DNA of 64,000 nt. It comes from Streptomyces lucensis JCM 4490 (lineage in GTDB: Bacteria; Actinomycetota; Actinomycetes; Streptomycetales; Streptomycetaceae). Position numbers and translations under genes: made by a program. The stretch lies in contig NZ_BMUE01000016.1 of NCBI RefSeq assembly GCF_014650035.1, forward strand, positions 62,001-126,000, given 5' to 3'. Positions 1 through 9,441 of the stretch are shown here, piece after piece. Position 1 is the stretch's first letter, and every line of letters starts with the position of its first letter. Below the pieces are notes generated by a model. The model worked only from the letters and a program-made list of their open reading frames with translations, ran no database searches and was not told where the DNA came from.

Positions 1-3000
1 GTACGCCGAGTCGCCCGCGCGGCGGATCAGCGTGCCCTCGAACTCCCGGTCTCCCGGTGCGCCGTGCCCGGGAGCGGCGGCGTGCGTGACGTTCCCGGCC
101 GTGTCGTAGGCGTAGTTCTCGGTCCACCCGTGGGCACGTACGCCGGTGACGCGACCCGTGCCGTCGATGTCGAAGCGGCGTGTACCGGCGGTGAGCTCGC
201 GGATGCCGGTGAGGAAGCCGTCGGCGCGGTAGGCGTACTCCCGGTACTGGAGAAGGCGGCCAGCCCCGGTGGGGCCCGGTGCCGGCGTCAGGGACTGGAC
301 GGTGAGGCGGCCGGCCGCGTCCCAGCCCTGGTCGAGGACGACGCCTTCGTCGAGGCGGCGTCGCGTCTCGCGGCCCGCCGCGTCGTGGAAGAAGGACAGG
401 GATCCCGCGTCGGATCCCAGCTTCGTGGGGCGCCCGGCAGGGTCGTGGCTCCAGTGCGACGCCAGCCCGGACGGAGTCGTGCGACATGTTCGCCGGCCCA
501 GCGCGTCGTAGGCGTACGCCATCGCCCGGCCGTTCACCGTCTCCGTCAGGACCCGGCCCAGCGGGTCACGCTCGTAGACGATCTCGGCGTCCGCGCCGAC
601 GGCCCGTGCGAGCTGCCCGGTCGGGGCGTAGTGGAACGTGGTGACGTCGTCCCCACCGCTGCGCTGCTCGACCACGCGGCCCTGCGCGTCACGCGTGAAG
701 GTCAGTGTCTCGCCCGCGCCGTTGGTGCGGGCGAGCAGACCGCCCGCCGCGTCGTGCCGGTATGTCAGCGTGCGGCCGTTGAAGTCCCGCTCCGCCACCA
801 GACGGCCGGCTTCGTCGTAGGTGTACGTCCAGGTGTGGCCCTGGGCGTCGGTGACCCCGGTGAGGCGGAGTTCGGTGTCGTAGGTGAACGCGTAGTGTGC
901 GCCGTCGGGACCGGTACGGGTGGCGGGCACGTCGAAGTGAGTCGGCGTGTGGTGCGTGGTGTTGCCCGCGGGATCCGTGTGGGAGAGCAGGTTGCCCTCC
1001 GCGTCCCAGGTCCACGACTCCCGCGAGCCGCCCGGCTGTTCCCGCCAGGCTGGCCTGCCCTCCGTCGTCCAGCCCAGGCGGGTGGTGTGGCCGAGGGGGT
1101 CGGTCACCTCCACCGCCCTGCCGAACGGGTCACGTCGGATCGTCGTCGTGCGGCCCAGTTCGTCCGTCAGGGCGACGGGCAGTCCCGCCCCGTCGCAGGC
1201 GATATCCCGTGAGTGGCCGAGGGCGTCCGTGATCGTCACCGGCCGGCCGGTGTCGTCGTAGGCGTACCGGGTCCGAGCGCCGAGCGGGTCGGCCTTCGTC
1301 AGCAGGTTGCCCCGGTCGTCGTAGGTGTGCCGCCAGACCGCGCCGCCCGGCTCGACGACCTCGGTCGGCAGGCCGAGCGCGTTGTAGGCGGCCCGGGCCA
1401 CCGAGCCGTCGGGGAGGGTGAGTTCGGTGAGGTTGCCGGCGTCGTCGTAGGCGTACCGGGTGGTGTGGCCCAGCGGGTCGGTGACCGCCAGGCGCCGGAA
1501 GCCGTGCTCGTCCCACTCGGTGCGGGTGACGTGCCCGAGCGGGTCGGTCTCCTCCACCACCAGCCCGTCGGCGTTGTGGCGGTGGACCGAGACGTGGCCC
1601 TGGGAGTCCGTGTACGTCGTCGTGCGCGTGTCGTCGTCGTAGGTGAGGGTGCCGGAGAGGATGCCGTCGACGCCCTCGGTACGGGTCACGCGGCCGCGCT
1701 CGTCGTAGACGTAGGAGAACCAGGTGCCGTTGCGGTCGGTCCAGCGGGTGACGCGGCCTTCGGCGTCGTAGGCGAAGCGCAGGGGCTCGCCGCTGGAGTT
1801 GACGACCTCGGTGAGGTTGCCCGAGGCGTCGTAGGCGTAGCGCATGACGACCGTGCCCTCGTCGGCCGTGCTGTCCGGGCGGTAGCGGGAGGGCGCTTCG
1901 TCCAGCAGGCGCAGGGCGGTGATGCGCGGGCCCTCGGTGTCGACGGCGACGTAGTAGCCGCCGGAGTGGCGGATGCCGAACGGGACGCCCTCGTCGTCGC
2001 GTTCCACGTCGATGCGGTTGCCGTTGCGGTCGGTCCAGGAGTCGAGGGCCAGGTGGAAGACGCCGAAGGAGGGGGAGGGGACGGGGGCGGCGAAGGTGCG
2101 GACGAGGCCCGTCGCCGGGTCCGTGACCGTCATCGCTCCGTCCGGCTTGCCGTCCCACTCCAGGGACCAGCGCGGCCCCCGCACCGGCATCGTGGCGACG
2201 CCGGGTTCCGGTACCGGGTAGACCAGGCGCATGCCGTCCGCCGCGGCGAGGACGACGCCCTCGCCGTCGATCTGGAGGCACTCGTCGAGGGTCGATATCC
2301 AGGTCGGACCGAAGCAGACGCCGCCCCGGTAGGAGGAGAGGTGCGTGCGCGTGAACTCCAGCGGCAGGCTGCCCGGCAGGGTCAGGTCCGTCTGCGTCAT
2401 CAGCATCGCGCCGGTCGCCACGTCGATCGGCTCGCCCACGCACGGGGTGCGCTCGGCGTTGCGGGCCGCCGGGCCCAGGTCGACCAGGTCGGGGCGGAGC
2501 GAGGGCGGTCGCAGCAGCAGCGGGGTGGTGTCGGCGAGTCCGCCTTCCATGCTCGCCTTCAGCAGGCCGCCGCCCGTGCCCAGGGCTCCGCCGAAGAGCA
2601 TGCCGTCCTTGGCGGCCTGGTTGACCTCGTCCAGGCTGAAGCCCTGCTGCAGACCGGTCACCATCTTCAGCGGCTGGGCCACCGCGAGGTCGACGGTGAC
2701 CGACTCGACGCCGCCGAACGCGGCGGCCACCAGCGCGCCCCCGGCGATCTCGGCGATCGTGGTCGAGACCGCGATGCCCATCGTGGCACCGAACTCGATG
2801 ACCGCGTCGGCCGCCGCGACGGCCGCTCCGGAGGCCAGGCCCGCGGTGAAGAAGGCGAGCGTCACCCCGCCCGCGATCACGGCGGCGTCGATGCCGATCT
2901 GCGTCCAGAGCTTGTTGATCGCGTCGTCGATGGCGTCGGCGAACTTGTCGAGGGCCTTGGCCATCTCCCGCGAGGAGTCCGCCAGGTCCTTCAGCCAGCC

Positions 3001-3237
3001 GCCGTCCTGGTCCTTGGCGTAACGGCCCCAGAACTTGTCGAACGCCTCGATCGACTCGCCGGTGTTGTGGTGGATGATCGACGACGCGCTGCGGTGCACG
3101 GGCGAGCGGACGTCGTCCACGGCGCCGGCGAAGGTGCGCCAGGCCTTCGCCGCGTCCCGCAGCTTCCCGGAGTCGGCTTCCGGCCACCACATGCCCAGCT
3201 TGAGGAGGATGTGGCGGGCCGTGTCCTCAACGCTCAC
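1..3237 (-). CDS. RHS/YD-repeat protein with DUF6531 domain, C-terminus cut by window edge
   Basis: Reading the minus strand from a GTG at 3237 gives 1079 codons with no stop before the window edge. Residues 1 to about 100 are helical and WXG-like, about 120-170 is an Ala/Gly-rich hydrophobic stretch, a DUF6531 motif (CVGEPIDVATGAM) lies near residue 265, and about 460-1079 is a series of YD repeats (YAYDxxGNLTE, YDDRGNL types). RHS proteins form a shell around a C-terminal effector, often a toxin; that part is off-window, so toxicity is unproven. The start overlaps the stop of the WXG100-like gene by 11 bp, which suggests coupled expression and export by a type VII-like route. An in-frame GTG at 3243 is an alternative start. 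Confidence 0.9.
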   Translation of the reverse strand, partial: MSVEDTARHILLKLGMWWPEADSGKLRDAAKAWRTFAGAVDDVRSPVHRSASSIIHHNTGESIEAFDKFWGRYAKDQDGGWLKDLADSSREMAKALDKFADAIDDAINKLWTQIGIDAAVIAGGVTLAFFTAGLASGAAVAAADAVIEFGATMGIAVSTTIAEIAGGALVAAAFGGVESVTVDLAVAQPLKMVTGLQQGFSLDEVNQAAKDGMLFGGALGTGGGLLKASMEGGLADTTPLLLRPPSLRPDLVDLGPAARNAERTPCVGEPIDVATGAMLMTQTDLTLPGSLPLEFTRTHLSSYRGGVCFGPTWISTLDECLQIDGEGVVLAAADGMRLVYPVPEPGVATMPVRGPRWSLEWDGKPDGAMTVTDPATGLVRTFAAPVPSPSFGVFHLALDSWTDRNGNRIDVERDDEGVPFGIRHSGGYYVAVDTEGPRITALRLLDEAPSRYRPDSTADEGTVVMRYAYDASGNLTEVVNSSGEPLRFAYDAEGRVTRWTDRNGTWFSYVYDERGRVTRTEGVDGILSGTLTYDDDTRTTTYTDSQGHVSVHRHNADGLVVEETDPLGHVTRTEWDEHGFRRLAVTDPLGHTTRYAYDDAGNLTELTLPDGSVARAAYNALGLPTEVVEPGGAVWRHTYDDRGNLLTKADPLGARTRYAYDDTGRPVTITDALGHSRDIACDGAGLPVALTDELGRTTTIRRDPFGRAVEVTDPLGHTTRLGWTTEGRPAWREQPGGSRESWTWDAEGNLLSHTDPAGNTTHHTPTHFDVPATRTGPDGAHYAFTYDTELRLTGVTDAQGHTWTYTYDEAGRLVAERDFNGRTLTYRHDAAGGLLARTNGAGETLTFTRDAQGRVVEQRSGGDDVTTFHYAPTGQLARAVGADAEIVYERDPLGRVLTETVNGRAMAYAYDALGRRTCRTTPSGLASHWSHDPAGRPTKLGSDAGSLSFFHDAAGRETRRRLDEGVVLDQGWDAAGRLTVQSLTPAPGPTGAGRLLQYREYAYRADGFLTGIRELTAGTRRFDIDGTGRVTGVRAHGWTENYAYDTAGNVTHAAAPGHGAPGDREFEGTLIRRAGDSAY

Positions 3238-3592
3238 CGGCACCGTCGCTCTGCTTGTCGGTCTTCACTCGCGCGAACATGCCCGCGATGAGCTCGTCGT
3301 TGTCCACGTGACCGTCCGACAGGTCCACCATGGCCTCGTGGATGCTCGTCAGGCCGAGCACCAGGACGCCGGCCGCGCTCTCGATCTTCTTCTGCTGGGG
3401 CTTGTAGGCGTTGCCGAACTTGTCGCCCTGCTCGTCATGACCCCAGGGCTCGCCGAGTCCGTCCAGGGCGTTGACGAGAGCGGTCAGCGCCTTGCTCAGG
3501 TCGATGGCGCCCTGGTGGAAGGCCGGTGCCGCCGCCTTGATGTCGGCGGTCTTGATGTTCAGGACCTTGCCGGGGACCTTGCCGTCGCCCAT
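3227..3592 (-). CDS. WXG100/ESX-like small protein upstream of the RHS gene
   Basis: This 121-residue protein is mostly helical, with the motif GEPWGHDEQGDKFGNAY near the middle. That pattern (G-x-x-W-G, acidic residues, then F-x-x-x-Y) is typical of actinobacterial type VII secretion targets. The ATG at 3592 is preceded by a GGGGG ribosome site 7 bases upstream; the longer frame to 3622 lacks a better site. It has no signal peptide or membrane segment. It overlaps the RHS gene, and such pairs usually act as targeting partner plus effector. Its role as partner is inferred from context only. Confidence 0.75.
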   Translation of the reverse strand: MGDGKVPGKVLNIKTADIKAAAPAFHQGAIDLSKALTALVNALDGLGEPWGHDEQGDKFGNAYKPQQKKIESAAGVLVLGLTSIHEAMVDLSDGHVDNDELIAGMFARVKTDKQSDGAGER

Positions 3593-3818
3593 GGATGAAC
3601 CCCCGTTCGCAGGTGCAGTCACCGACCCTAGGGGGACGAGGTCAACGGGTCGTCATATCCGGGTCACGGAACGGCAATAGGACGGCGGACCGGTACGGGC
3701 CGTGGCCGGAACACCTCGTGCGTATCGATCGGATAACAGCCCTCGCGGTGTGGTTGTGATGCGCGTAGACAGTGCGTGACCTGCTACAGCGGTCTCATCC
3801 ATAAGATCCGGAGAATTC

Positions 3819-4616
3819 ATGCGGAAGTCCCTGCGAGCGGCTGCCCTCGGCGCCGCCTGTGTCGTCGCCGGTGCGGCGCTCTACGGCGCCGGCGCGGCAA
3901 CCGCCGGTCAGTCGACGGCGAACTCCACCCACGAGCCCTACAACATCGGGCTCCTGGTGCAGGACATCGACACCTACTACGGCACCACCGCCGACAGCAA
4001 CGGCGTCTACCAGGCGTCCCCGGACAGCCAGTACGCCAAGGACCTGGCGCGCATCGACGCCGATGCCAGGCGGTACATCGACAAGGCGGCCCGCAAGGCG
4101 CACCGCCACGGCGAGAGGCCGGCCGTCGTCTTCGACATCGACGACACCCTGCTGCTCAGCCTCGACTACGAGAAGCGCTACAACTACACGTACAACTCGG
4201 CCACCTGGGCCGACTACGTGAACCGCGCGGACCGTCCCGCCGTGTTCGGCAGCGCCGAGCTGGTGCGGTACGCCGAGGCCAAGGGCGTCGAGGTCTTCTA
4301 CAACTCCGGTCTCAGCGAGGCGCAGCGCACCGCCGCCGTGGCGAACCTGAAGAAGATCGGCGCCGATGTGAACCTCGACGCCGGCCACATGTTCCTCAAG
4401 GACAAGGCCAACCCGCCGGCCTACCTGAGCGCCTGTGCCACGCCGGGCACCTGGACCTGCACCACGGTGCAGTACAAGTCCGGCACCCGCAAGCACATCG
4501 AGGACGACCTCGGCTACGAGATCGTCGCCAACTTCGGTGACCAGTACTCGGACCTCGACGGCGGTCACGCGGACCGCACGTACAAGCTGCCGAACCCGAC
4601 GTACTTCGTGTCCTGA
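3819..4616 (+). CDS. Secreted HAD-family acid phosphatase (class B / plant-type)
   Basis: The 265-residue product starts with a Sec signal peptide (MRKSLRAAALGAA..., cleavage probably after AGAATA near residue 28). The HAD catalytic motif VVFDIDDTLL lies near residue 105, with the nucleophile and acid/base aspartates in place. A later NSG (motif II-like) and a C-terminal FGDQYSDLDGG (motif IV) complete the acid phosphatase B pattern. It should remove phosphate from organic phosphomonoesters outside the cell. Start ATG 3819 has CCGGAG 6-11 bases upstream. It is monocistronic, and a hairpin follows it. Confidence 0.9.
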   Translation: MRKSLRAAALGAACVVAGAALYGAGAATAGQSTANSTHEPYNIGLLVQDIDTYYGTTADSNGVYQASPDSQYAKDLARIDADARRYIDKAARKAHRHGERPAVVFDIDDTLLLSLDYEKRYNYTYNSATWADYVNRADRPAVFGSAELVRYAEAKGVEVFYNSGLSEAQRTAAVANLKKIGADVNLDAGHMFLKDKANPPAYLSACATPGTWTCTTVQYKSGTRKHIEDDLGYEIVANFGDQYSDLDGGHADRTYKLPNPTYFVS

Positions 4617-4652
4617 CCCCCGGTCGGCCGTCCGTCCGGGCAGCCGCTCGCA

Positions 4653-4698
4653 CCCCGGCCCCCGTCACCGGCACCACGTGCCGTGGCGGGCGCCGGGG
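4653..4698. terminator. Imperfect GC-rich hairpin between convergent genes
   Basis: Outer arms CCCCGGC (4653-4659) and GCCGGGG (4692-4698) flank an inner CGGCAC/GTGCCG stem. It sits between the acid phosphatase (+) and the penicillin-binding protein (-), so it could end transcription from both sides. There is no U-tract, as is usual in Streptomyces. The rest of the 219-bp gap shows nothing else. Confidence 0.5.
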
Positions 4699-4835
4699 TT
4701 GCGCTCAGGAGCCGCCGTCGCCGCCGGTGTGCCGCGTTGCTGTGCGGGTCCACCGAGCCGTCCGACCCCCGGGGTGGGGGTGGTGGCGGTCGTCTCCGAC
4801 CGCCCTCTGCCGGCACGCGCCCCTCACGGGGGGCG

Positions 4836-6290
4836 TCACTTCAGCGCCGCCTCCATCATCGCCCTGGCCACCGGCGCCGCCAGCCCGTTGCCGCTGACCT
4901 CCGAGCGGGCCGCGTCGGACTGCTCGACCATCACCGCGACGGCGACCTCCTTGCCGCCGCTGTCCGACTTGCCGTAGGACGTGAACCAGGCGTACGGCGT
5001 CTCGCTGTTGTTCGCGCCGTGCTGGGCGGTACCGGTCTTGCCGCCGACGGTCACCCCGTCGATCAGCGCGTTGGTGCCCGTGCCGTCCTTCACGACCGTC
5101 TCCATGGCCGACCGCAGCTGCCCGGCGGTCGAGGAGCTGACGACCTGCTCGCTCTCCGCGCTGTCGTCGTAGTCCTTCACCACCTCACCGCCGCTGTCGG
5201 TGGTCCGCGACACCATGTGCGGCGATACCAATTTGCCGTCGTTGGCAATGGCAGCGGACACCATGGCCATCTGCAGCGGGGTCGCGGTGACGTCGAACTG
5301 GCCGATGCCGGACAGCGCGGTCTGCGCCTTGTCCATGCCGGAGGGGTAGACGCTCGGGTACGCCCGCACCGGAACGTCCTGCTCCTGGTCGTTGAAGCCG
5401 AACTTCTCGGCCATGGCCCTCACCTTGTCCTGCCCGAGCTGGACGGCCATGTGCCCGAAGACGTTGTTGCAGGAGTACCGCAGGGCGACCCGGATCGAGG
5501 CGTTCCTGCACGGCGCCGACTTGCTCTCGTTCGGCAGCTCGCGCACCGTGCCCGGCAGCATGTAGGGGTCGGGGCTGTCAGTGGGGTCGTCCACGTTCTC
5601 GTACAGCCCGTCCTCCAGCGCCGCCGCCGCCACGACCAGCTTGAACGTCGAGCCCGGCGGCAGCGGCTGGCGCAGCGCGCGGTTGGTGAGCGGCTTCTCC
5701 TTGTCCGCGTTGAGCGTCTTCCAGGCCTTGCCGGCCGTGTTCGCGTCGGTCAGGGAGGCGGGGTCGTACGACGGCGTCGACACCACCGCCAGGATCCTCC
5801 CGGTCCCGGGATCGATCGCGACGGCCGCGCCCTTCTTGTCGCCGAGCGCGCGGTACGCCGCCTTCTGCACGGCCGGGTCGATCGTCGTGAGCACGTTGCC
5901 CGGCTCGGCGCGCCGGCCGGTGACGGTGTCCATCACGGTCTTCAGCTGCGGGTCCGTGCCGTTGAGCAGGTCCGTGTAGATGCCCTCCAGCTGGGTGGGG
6001 GCGTAGGCCTGCGAGGCGTAGCCGGTCACGGCCGAGTACAGCTCGCCGTTCCTGTACGTCCGCTTGTACGCGAGGTCGCTGCCCTTCGTCCGCGTCGAGC
6101 CGGTGATCGTGTCGCCGGCCACGATGATGTTCCCGAGCGGCCGCGAGTAGGTCTCGATCGCGTTCCGCCGGTTGTGTTTGTCGTCCGCGAGGGCCGTGCC
6201 GTCGTAGAACTGCACCCACGTCGCCCTGACCAGCAGGGTGAGCACGAGCAGCAGCGCGAAGACGGAGGCCCGCCTGATCGTCTTGTTCAT
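4836..6290 (-). CDS. Class B penicillin-binding protein (transpeptidase)
   Basis: The 484-residue protein has one N-terminal membrane anchor (residues 8-25) and a complete transpeptidase domain: the SxxK motif STFK with Ser214, SCN at 273-275 and KTG at 418-420. There is no glycosyltransferase domain, so it only cross-links peptidoglycan stem peptides outside the membrane. The size and sequence style resemble actinobacterial PbpA-like proteins rather than FtsI, which is longer and carries a dimerisation domain. It starts 54 bp after the response regulator stop on the same strand, so it may be the last gene of the two-component operon. Confidence 0.9.
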   Translation of the reverse strand: MNKTIRRASVFALLLVLTLLVRATWVQFYDGTALADDKHNRRNAIETYSRPLGNIIVAGDTITGSTRTKGSDLAYKRTYRNGELYSAVTGYASQAYAPTQLEGIYTDLLNGTDPQLKTVMDTVTGRRAEPGNVLTTIDPAVQKAAYRALGDKKGAAVAIDPGTGRILAVVSTPSYDPASLTDANTAGKAWKTLNADKEKPLTNRALRQPLPPGSTFKLVVAAAALEDGLYENVDDPTDSPDPYMLPGTVRELPNESKSAPCRNASIRVALRYSCNNVFGHMAVQLGQDKVRAMAEKFGFNDQEQDVPVRAYPSVYPSGMDKAQTALSGIGQFDVTATPLQMAMVSAAIANDGKLVSPHMVSRTTDSGGEVVKDYDDSAESEQVVSSSTAGQLRSAMETVVKDGTGTNALIDGVTVGGKTGTAQHGANNSETPYAWFTSYGKSDSGGKEVAVAVMVEQSDAARSEVSGNGLAAPVARAMMEAALK

Positions 6291-6344
6291 CCCACCCGGA
6301 AGACGAGCGGGACGGGGGTGGTCGTTCCCGCACGCCCCGACTTC

Positions 6345-7004
6345 TCATCCGGTGCTCAGGAAACCGCTCGCGTACGCGGCGATCACCGCCTGGGTGCGGT
6401 CCCGGGCGCCGGTCTTCGCCAGCACGGCCGCCACGTGCGACTTCACCGTGGCGGGGCCCACCTCCAGGCGCCGGGCGATCTCCGCGTTGGTCAGCCCGGC
6501 GGCCATGTGCCGCAGCACGTCCCGCTCGCGCCCGGTGAGCCTGCCCACCCACGGCGCGGGCGCGGCGGCCGGCGCGGCGTGCCGGTGGGCGAGCGCCCGC
6601 ACGGCCGACGGGAACAGCAGGCTGTCGGTGCGGGCGACCAGCCGTACCGCCTGCACCAGGGTGTCGGCGTCGGACCGCTTGAGTAGGAAGCCGGCGGCTC
6701 CGGCGCGCAGGGCGTCGTACACGTAGGAGTCGTTCTCGAAGGTGGTCACGACGACGATCCGGGGCGGCTGCGGCAGGCCGGCCACGATCTGCTCGGTGGC
6801 CCGGATGCCGTCGATCTCCGGCATGCGGACGTCCATCAGGACGACGTCGGGCCGTCGCTCCCGCACCACCGACACGGCCTCGGCACCGGTCGCGGCCTCG
6901 CCGACCACCTCCAGGCCGGGCTCGGCGGAGAGGATGGCGCGCAGGGCGGTACGCACCATGCGCTCGTCGTCGGCGAGGACGATGCGGATGGCGGGCGGGG
7001 TCAT
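6345..7004 (-). CDS. LuxR/NarL-family response regulator
   Basis: The 219-residue protein has a receiver domain with Asp12/Asp13 and the phospho-acceptor Asp58 in MDVRMP, followed by a C-terminal LuxR helix-turn-helix (LTGREREVL-like start, then GLTNAEIARRLEVGPATVKSH). It is transcribed after the adjacent histidine kinase, with a 46-bp gap. The pair matches the common Streptomyces DesK/NarL-type two-component systems. Its targets are unknown; the downstream penicillin-binding protein gene and the upstream membrane protein gene are obvious candidates. Confidence 0.93.
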   Translation of the reverse strand: MTPPAIRIVLADDERMVRTALRAILSAEPGLEVVGEAATGAEAVSVVRERRPDVVLMDVRMPEIDGIRATEQIVAGLPQPPRIVVVTTFENDSYVYDALRAGAAGFLLKRSDADTLVQAVRLVARTDSLLFPSAVRALAHRHAAPAAAPAPWVGRLTGRERDVLRHMAAGLTNAEIARRLEVGPATVKSHVAAVLAKTGARDRTQAVIAAYASGFLSTG

Positions 7005-7050
7005 CGGGATCCCTTCGGTCGGGGGGCGTCCGCGGCGCCGGGTGCGCCGG

Positions 7051-8289
7051 TCACGTGGCCGTCAGCGGCAGCCGCACGTGCAGCCGCCAGGTCCCGTCGG
7101 CGGCCCCCGCCTGGGCGGTGCCGCCCAGCAGCCGGACCCGGTCGGCGATGCCGCGCAGGCCGTGGCCGCCACCGGGGCGGGACGCGGGGGCGGCGCCGAG
7201 GCCGTTCTCGACGGTGATCTCCAGCCGGCCGCCGGCGCTGCCGATGCGGACGGTGACCGGTTCCCCGGCGTGCCTGAGGGCGTTGCTCAGCCCCTCCTGC
7301 ACGATCCGGTACGCCTCCCGGGAGACCAGCGGGGGCAGGGCGGCGGGGTCGGCGTCGACGGCGGCCGTGACGGTCTGGCCGGCGGCCCGGGTCCGGCGCA
7401 GCAGCCCGTCGAGATCGTCGGCGAGGGTGGGTGCCGGCGCGGTGCCGGGCGCGTCCCCGTCCCGCAGCACGCCGAGGACGGCGTCGAGTTCGCCGACCGT
7501 GCGCCGGGTGGTCTCCTCGATGGCGGCGAGCGCCTCGCGGACGAAGTCCGGGTCGGTGTCGAGCACACGGCGGGCGGCGCCGGCCTGGAGGGTGACGGCG
7601 CTGAGGGCGTGGCCGACGCAGTCGTGCAGTTCGCGGGCGAGCCGGTTGCGGACGGCGAGGTCGGCGGCGCGGGCCTCGGCGGCGGCCAGCCGGTCCTGCT
7701 GACTGGGCCCGAGCAGCGCGGGCGCCCAGCGGGCCAGCAGGGCCCCGCAGCCGGCCGCGCACGCGGCGAGCGCGCACAGCAGCGCGAGCCCGGCGACCGG
7801 TGACAGCGCCAGAACCCAGGTGTGGTCCAGGAAGTGCGGCGCGAGCGGGAGGTCGCGCAGCCCGGCGAACACGGGCAGCGCCATCAGCATCACCGCGAAC
7901 GGCGGCACGGACAGCGACATCCCGGAGACGATCCCGCCGAGCCCCAGGTGCAGGGTGAACCAGACGGCCGTGCGCGCGCGTTCGGCCCGGGTGCGGGCCG
8001 GGCCGTGGGCGAGAGCGTCTCCGTCGACCCCGCACAGGGCGCGCACGGCGCCGGTCTCCAGGGGCCGGGTCAGCGGGAAGAGGGAGGTGACCGCGGCGAT
8101 CGGCAATCCCGCCGCGAACGAGCCGAGGTTGAGCGGGAACGAGCCGAAGATGTCGTCCTCGCCCATGAGCGGCCCGAGGACCAGCGAGCCGACGAAGACG
8201 TACGGCATGGCGAGCGCGCCGCCGAGGATCAGGTGGATCCAGCGCCGCCGTGCCCGGCCGCCGAACAGCAGCCGCCCCGAGCGTCTCAT
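7051..8289 (-). CDS. Membrane sensor histidine kinase (HisKA_3/DesK type)
   Basis: The 412-residue kinase has an N-terminal half with about five membrane segments (to about residue 190), then a HisKA_3 dimerisation helix with His222 in RELHDCVGH. An HATPase domain follows, with an N-box (EGLSNALRHA) and a G-box (GGGHGLRGI). The ATG at 8289 overlaps the stop of the preceding membrane-protein gene (ATGA), which decides the start; the frame continues upstream but reads GC-rich non-protein-like sequence. It should autophosphorylate and pass phosphate to the response regulator ending at 6345. The signal is unknown; there is no large extracellular sensor loop. Confidence 0.92.
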   Translation of the reverse strand: MRRSGRLLFGGRARRRWIHLILGGALAMPYVFVGSLVLGPLMGEDDIFGSFPLNLGSFAAGLPIAAVTSLFPLTRPLETGAVRALCGVDGDALAHGPARTRAERARTAVWFTLHLGLGGIVSGMSLSVPPFAVMLMALPVFAGLRDLPLAPHFLDHTWVLALSPVAGLALLCALAACAAGCGALLARWAPALLGPSQQDRLAAAEARAADLAVRNRLARELHDCVGHALSAVTLQAGAARRVLDTDPDFVREALAAIEETTRRTVGELDAVLGVLRDGDAPGTAPAPTLADDLDGLLRRTRAAGQTVTAAVDADPAALPPLVSREAYRIVQEGLSNALRHAGEPVTVRIGSAGGRLEITVENGLGAAPASRPGGGHGLRGIADRVRLLGGTAQAGAADGTWRLHVRLPLTAT

Positions 8290-9299
8290 GCCGGGGGCCG
8301 TTCGGCGGCCGCGGCGGAGCGCTCCGCGAGGAAGTGGACGCCGAGGGCCGCCACGAGTATGCCGACGATCATCTGGCCAGCGTAGGTGAGGTTCGTCAGC
8401 GGTGTCGGGCGGCCGGCGGCGTCGGCCAGGCCGACCAGCAACAGGTAGGCGCCCCAGCAGGCCGTCGCGCCCGAGCCGGTCCAGGCGAGGGCGAGCGGCA
8501 CCCGGACCGGCAGCCCGGGCACCCACCGGAAGGCGAGCAGACAGGCCCCCGCCAGGGCGGCGAGGAGGAAGAGGACGTACACGGCCTCGACGACGTGGAA
8601 GTCGCTGGTGCGTTCACCGCGGCCCTCGCCCAGCCCGGAGGCGCCGCCGGCGGCCCACAGGGTGTGGGTGGCCAGGGGGAGCAGAGCGGCCAGGGCGGCC
8701 AGGGCGGCGCACACCCGCTGCGCCGGATGGGCCGGTCCGGCGGGCAGTTGCCGCAGCGTTCCCCGCCAAGCGTGCCCCCACCGGTCCCGGGCGTACAGCG
8801 CGAACAGCGTCCCGAGGGCGAGCCCCTGCACGATGAACCCACCGTAGACGACGCCGAACACCCACTCGTCCAGGAACGGTTCGCGCGTGCCGCCGGACGC
8901 GTGGTCACCGCCGCCGCCCAGCACCCTGACGAGCAGCTGGAGCGGATACCCCGTCATGATCGGCGCGAGCAGTCCACCGGCCGCCCACGCCGGGAAGACG
9001 AGCAGCCACGCGGGCGCCCGCAGCCCCCACGGCCGGGTCAGCACCAGCGCCAGCACGATCACGGCCGCGTCCGCCAGCATGGACAGACCGTTCGCGACGA
9101 TCAGTGCCGTCCGGTGGTCCAGCAGGGAGCTGCCGGCCGGTATGCCGATCCGGCTGCCCGAGATCCACGCAGCCTTGAGCGAGAGGTAGGGCACACAGGC
9201 GGCGACGGCGGCCAGCCGCAGCAGCCGGCGGCGCCGGCCGGGGAGGGCGGCAGCGGGATCGGACGGCCCCGGGTGCGTGGAGGGGAGTGACTGCGTCAT
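8286..9299 (-). CDS. Polytopic membrane protein, first gene of the two-component operon
   Basis: The 337-residue product has eight or so hydrophobic segments, and I recognise no catalytic motif. Start ATG 9299 (MTQSLPS) is preceded by a GGTGG site; the longer frame to 9386 has an Arg/Pro-rich non-native look. The stop overlaps the kinase start by 4 bp, so the two are co-translated. By position it may be an accessory sensor, or the transporter the system watches, but the sequence alone does not show this. Confidence 0.75.
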   Translation of the reverse strand: MTQSLPSTHPGPSDPAAALPGRRRRLLRLAAVAACVPYLSLKAAWISGSRIGIPAGSSLLDHRTALIVANGLSMLADAAVIVLALVLTRPWGLRAPAWLLVFPAWAAGGLLAPIMTGYPLQLLVRVLGGGGDHASGGTREPFLDEWVFGVVYGGFIVQGLALGTLFALYARDRWGHAWRGTLRQLPAGPAHPAQRVCAALAALAALLPLATHTLWAAGGASGLGEGRGERTSDFHVVEAVYVLFLLAALAGACLLAFRWVPGLPVRVPLALAWTGSGATACWGAYLLLVGLADAAGRPTPLTNLTYAGQMIVGILVAALGVHFLAERSAAAAERPPA

Positions 9300-9441
9300 G
9301 CGTCCACCCTTGCGCCCGCGCCCCGGCCGGCACGTCGTGCGCGACGACGATCCCTCTCCGCCGGACGGGGGAGACGGTGGGCGCACCCGCGCCGGAGCGG
9401 CCCGGAGAACCTGCTGTGGTCCGGATCGTGGCGCGGCAGGC

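Noticed and set aside
1213..3291. Long plus-strand open frame of about 690 codons
   Set aside because: It is the antisense shadow of the RHS gene; the minus strand shows clear YD repeats and DUF6531, while this frame has only Val/Gly/Arg-rich low-complexity sequence.
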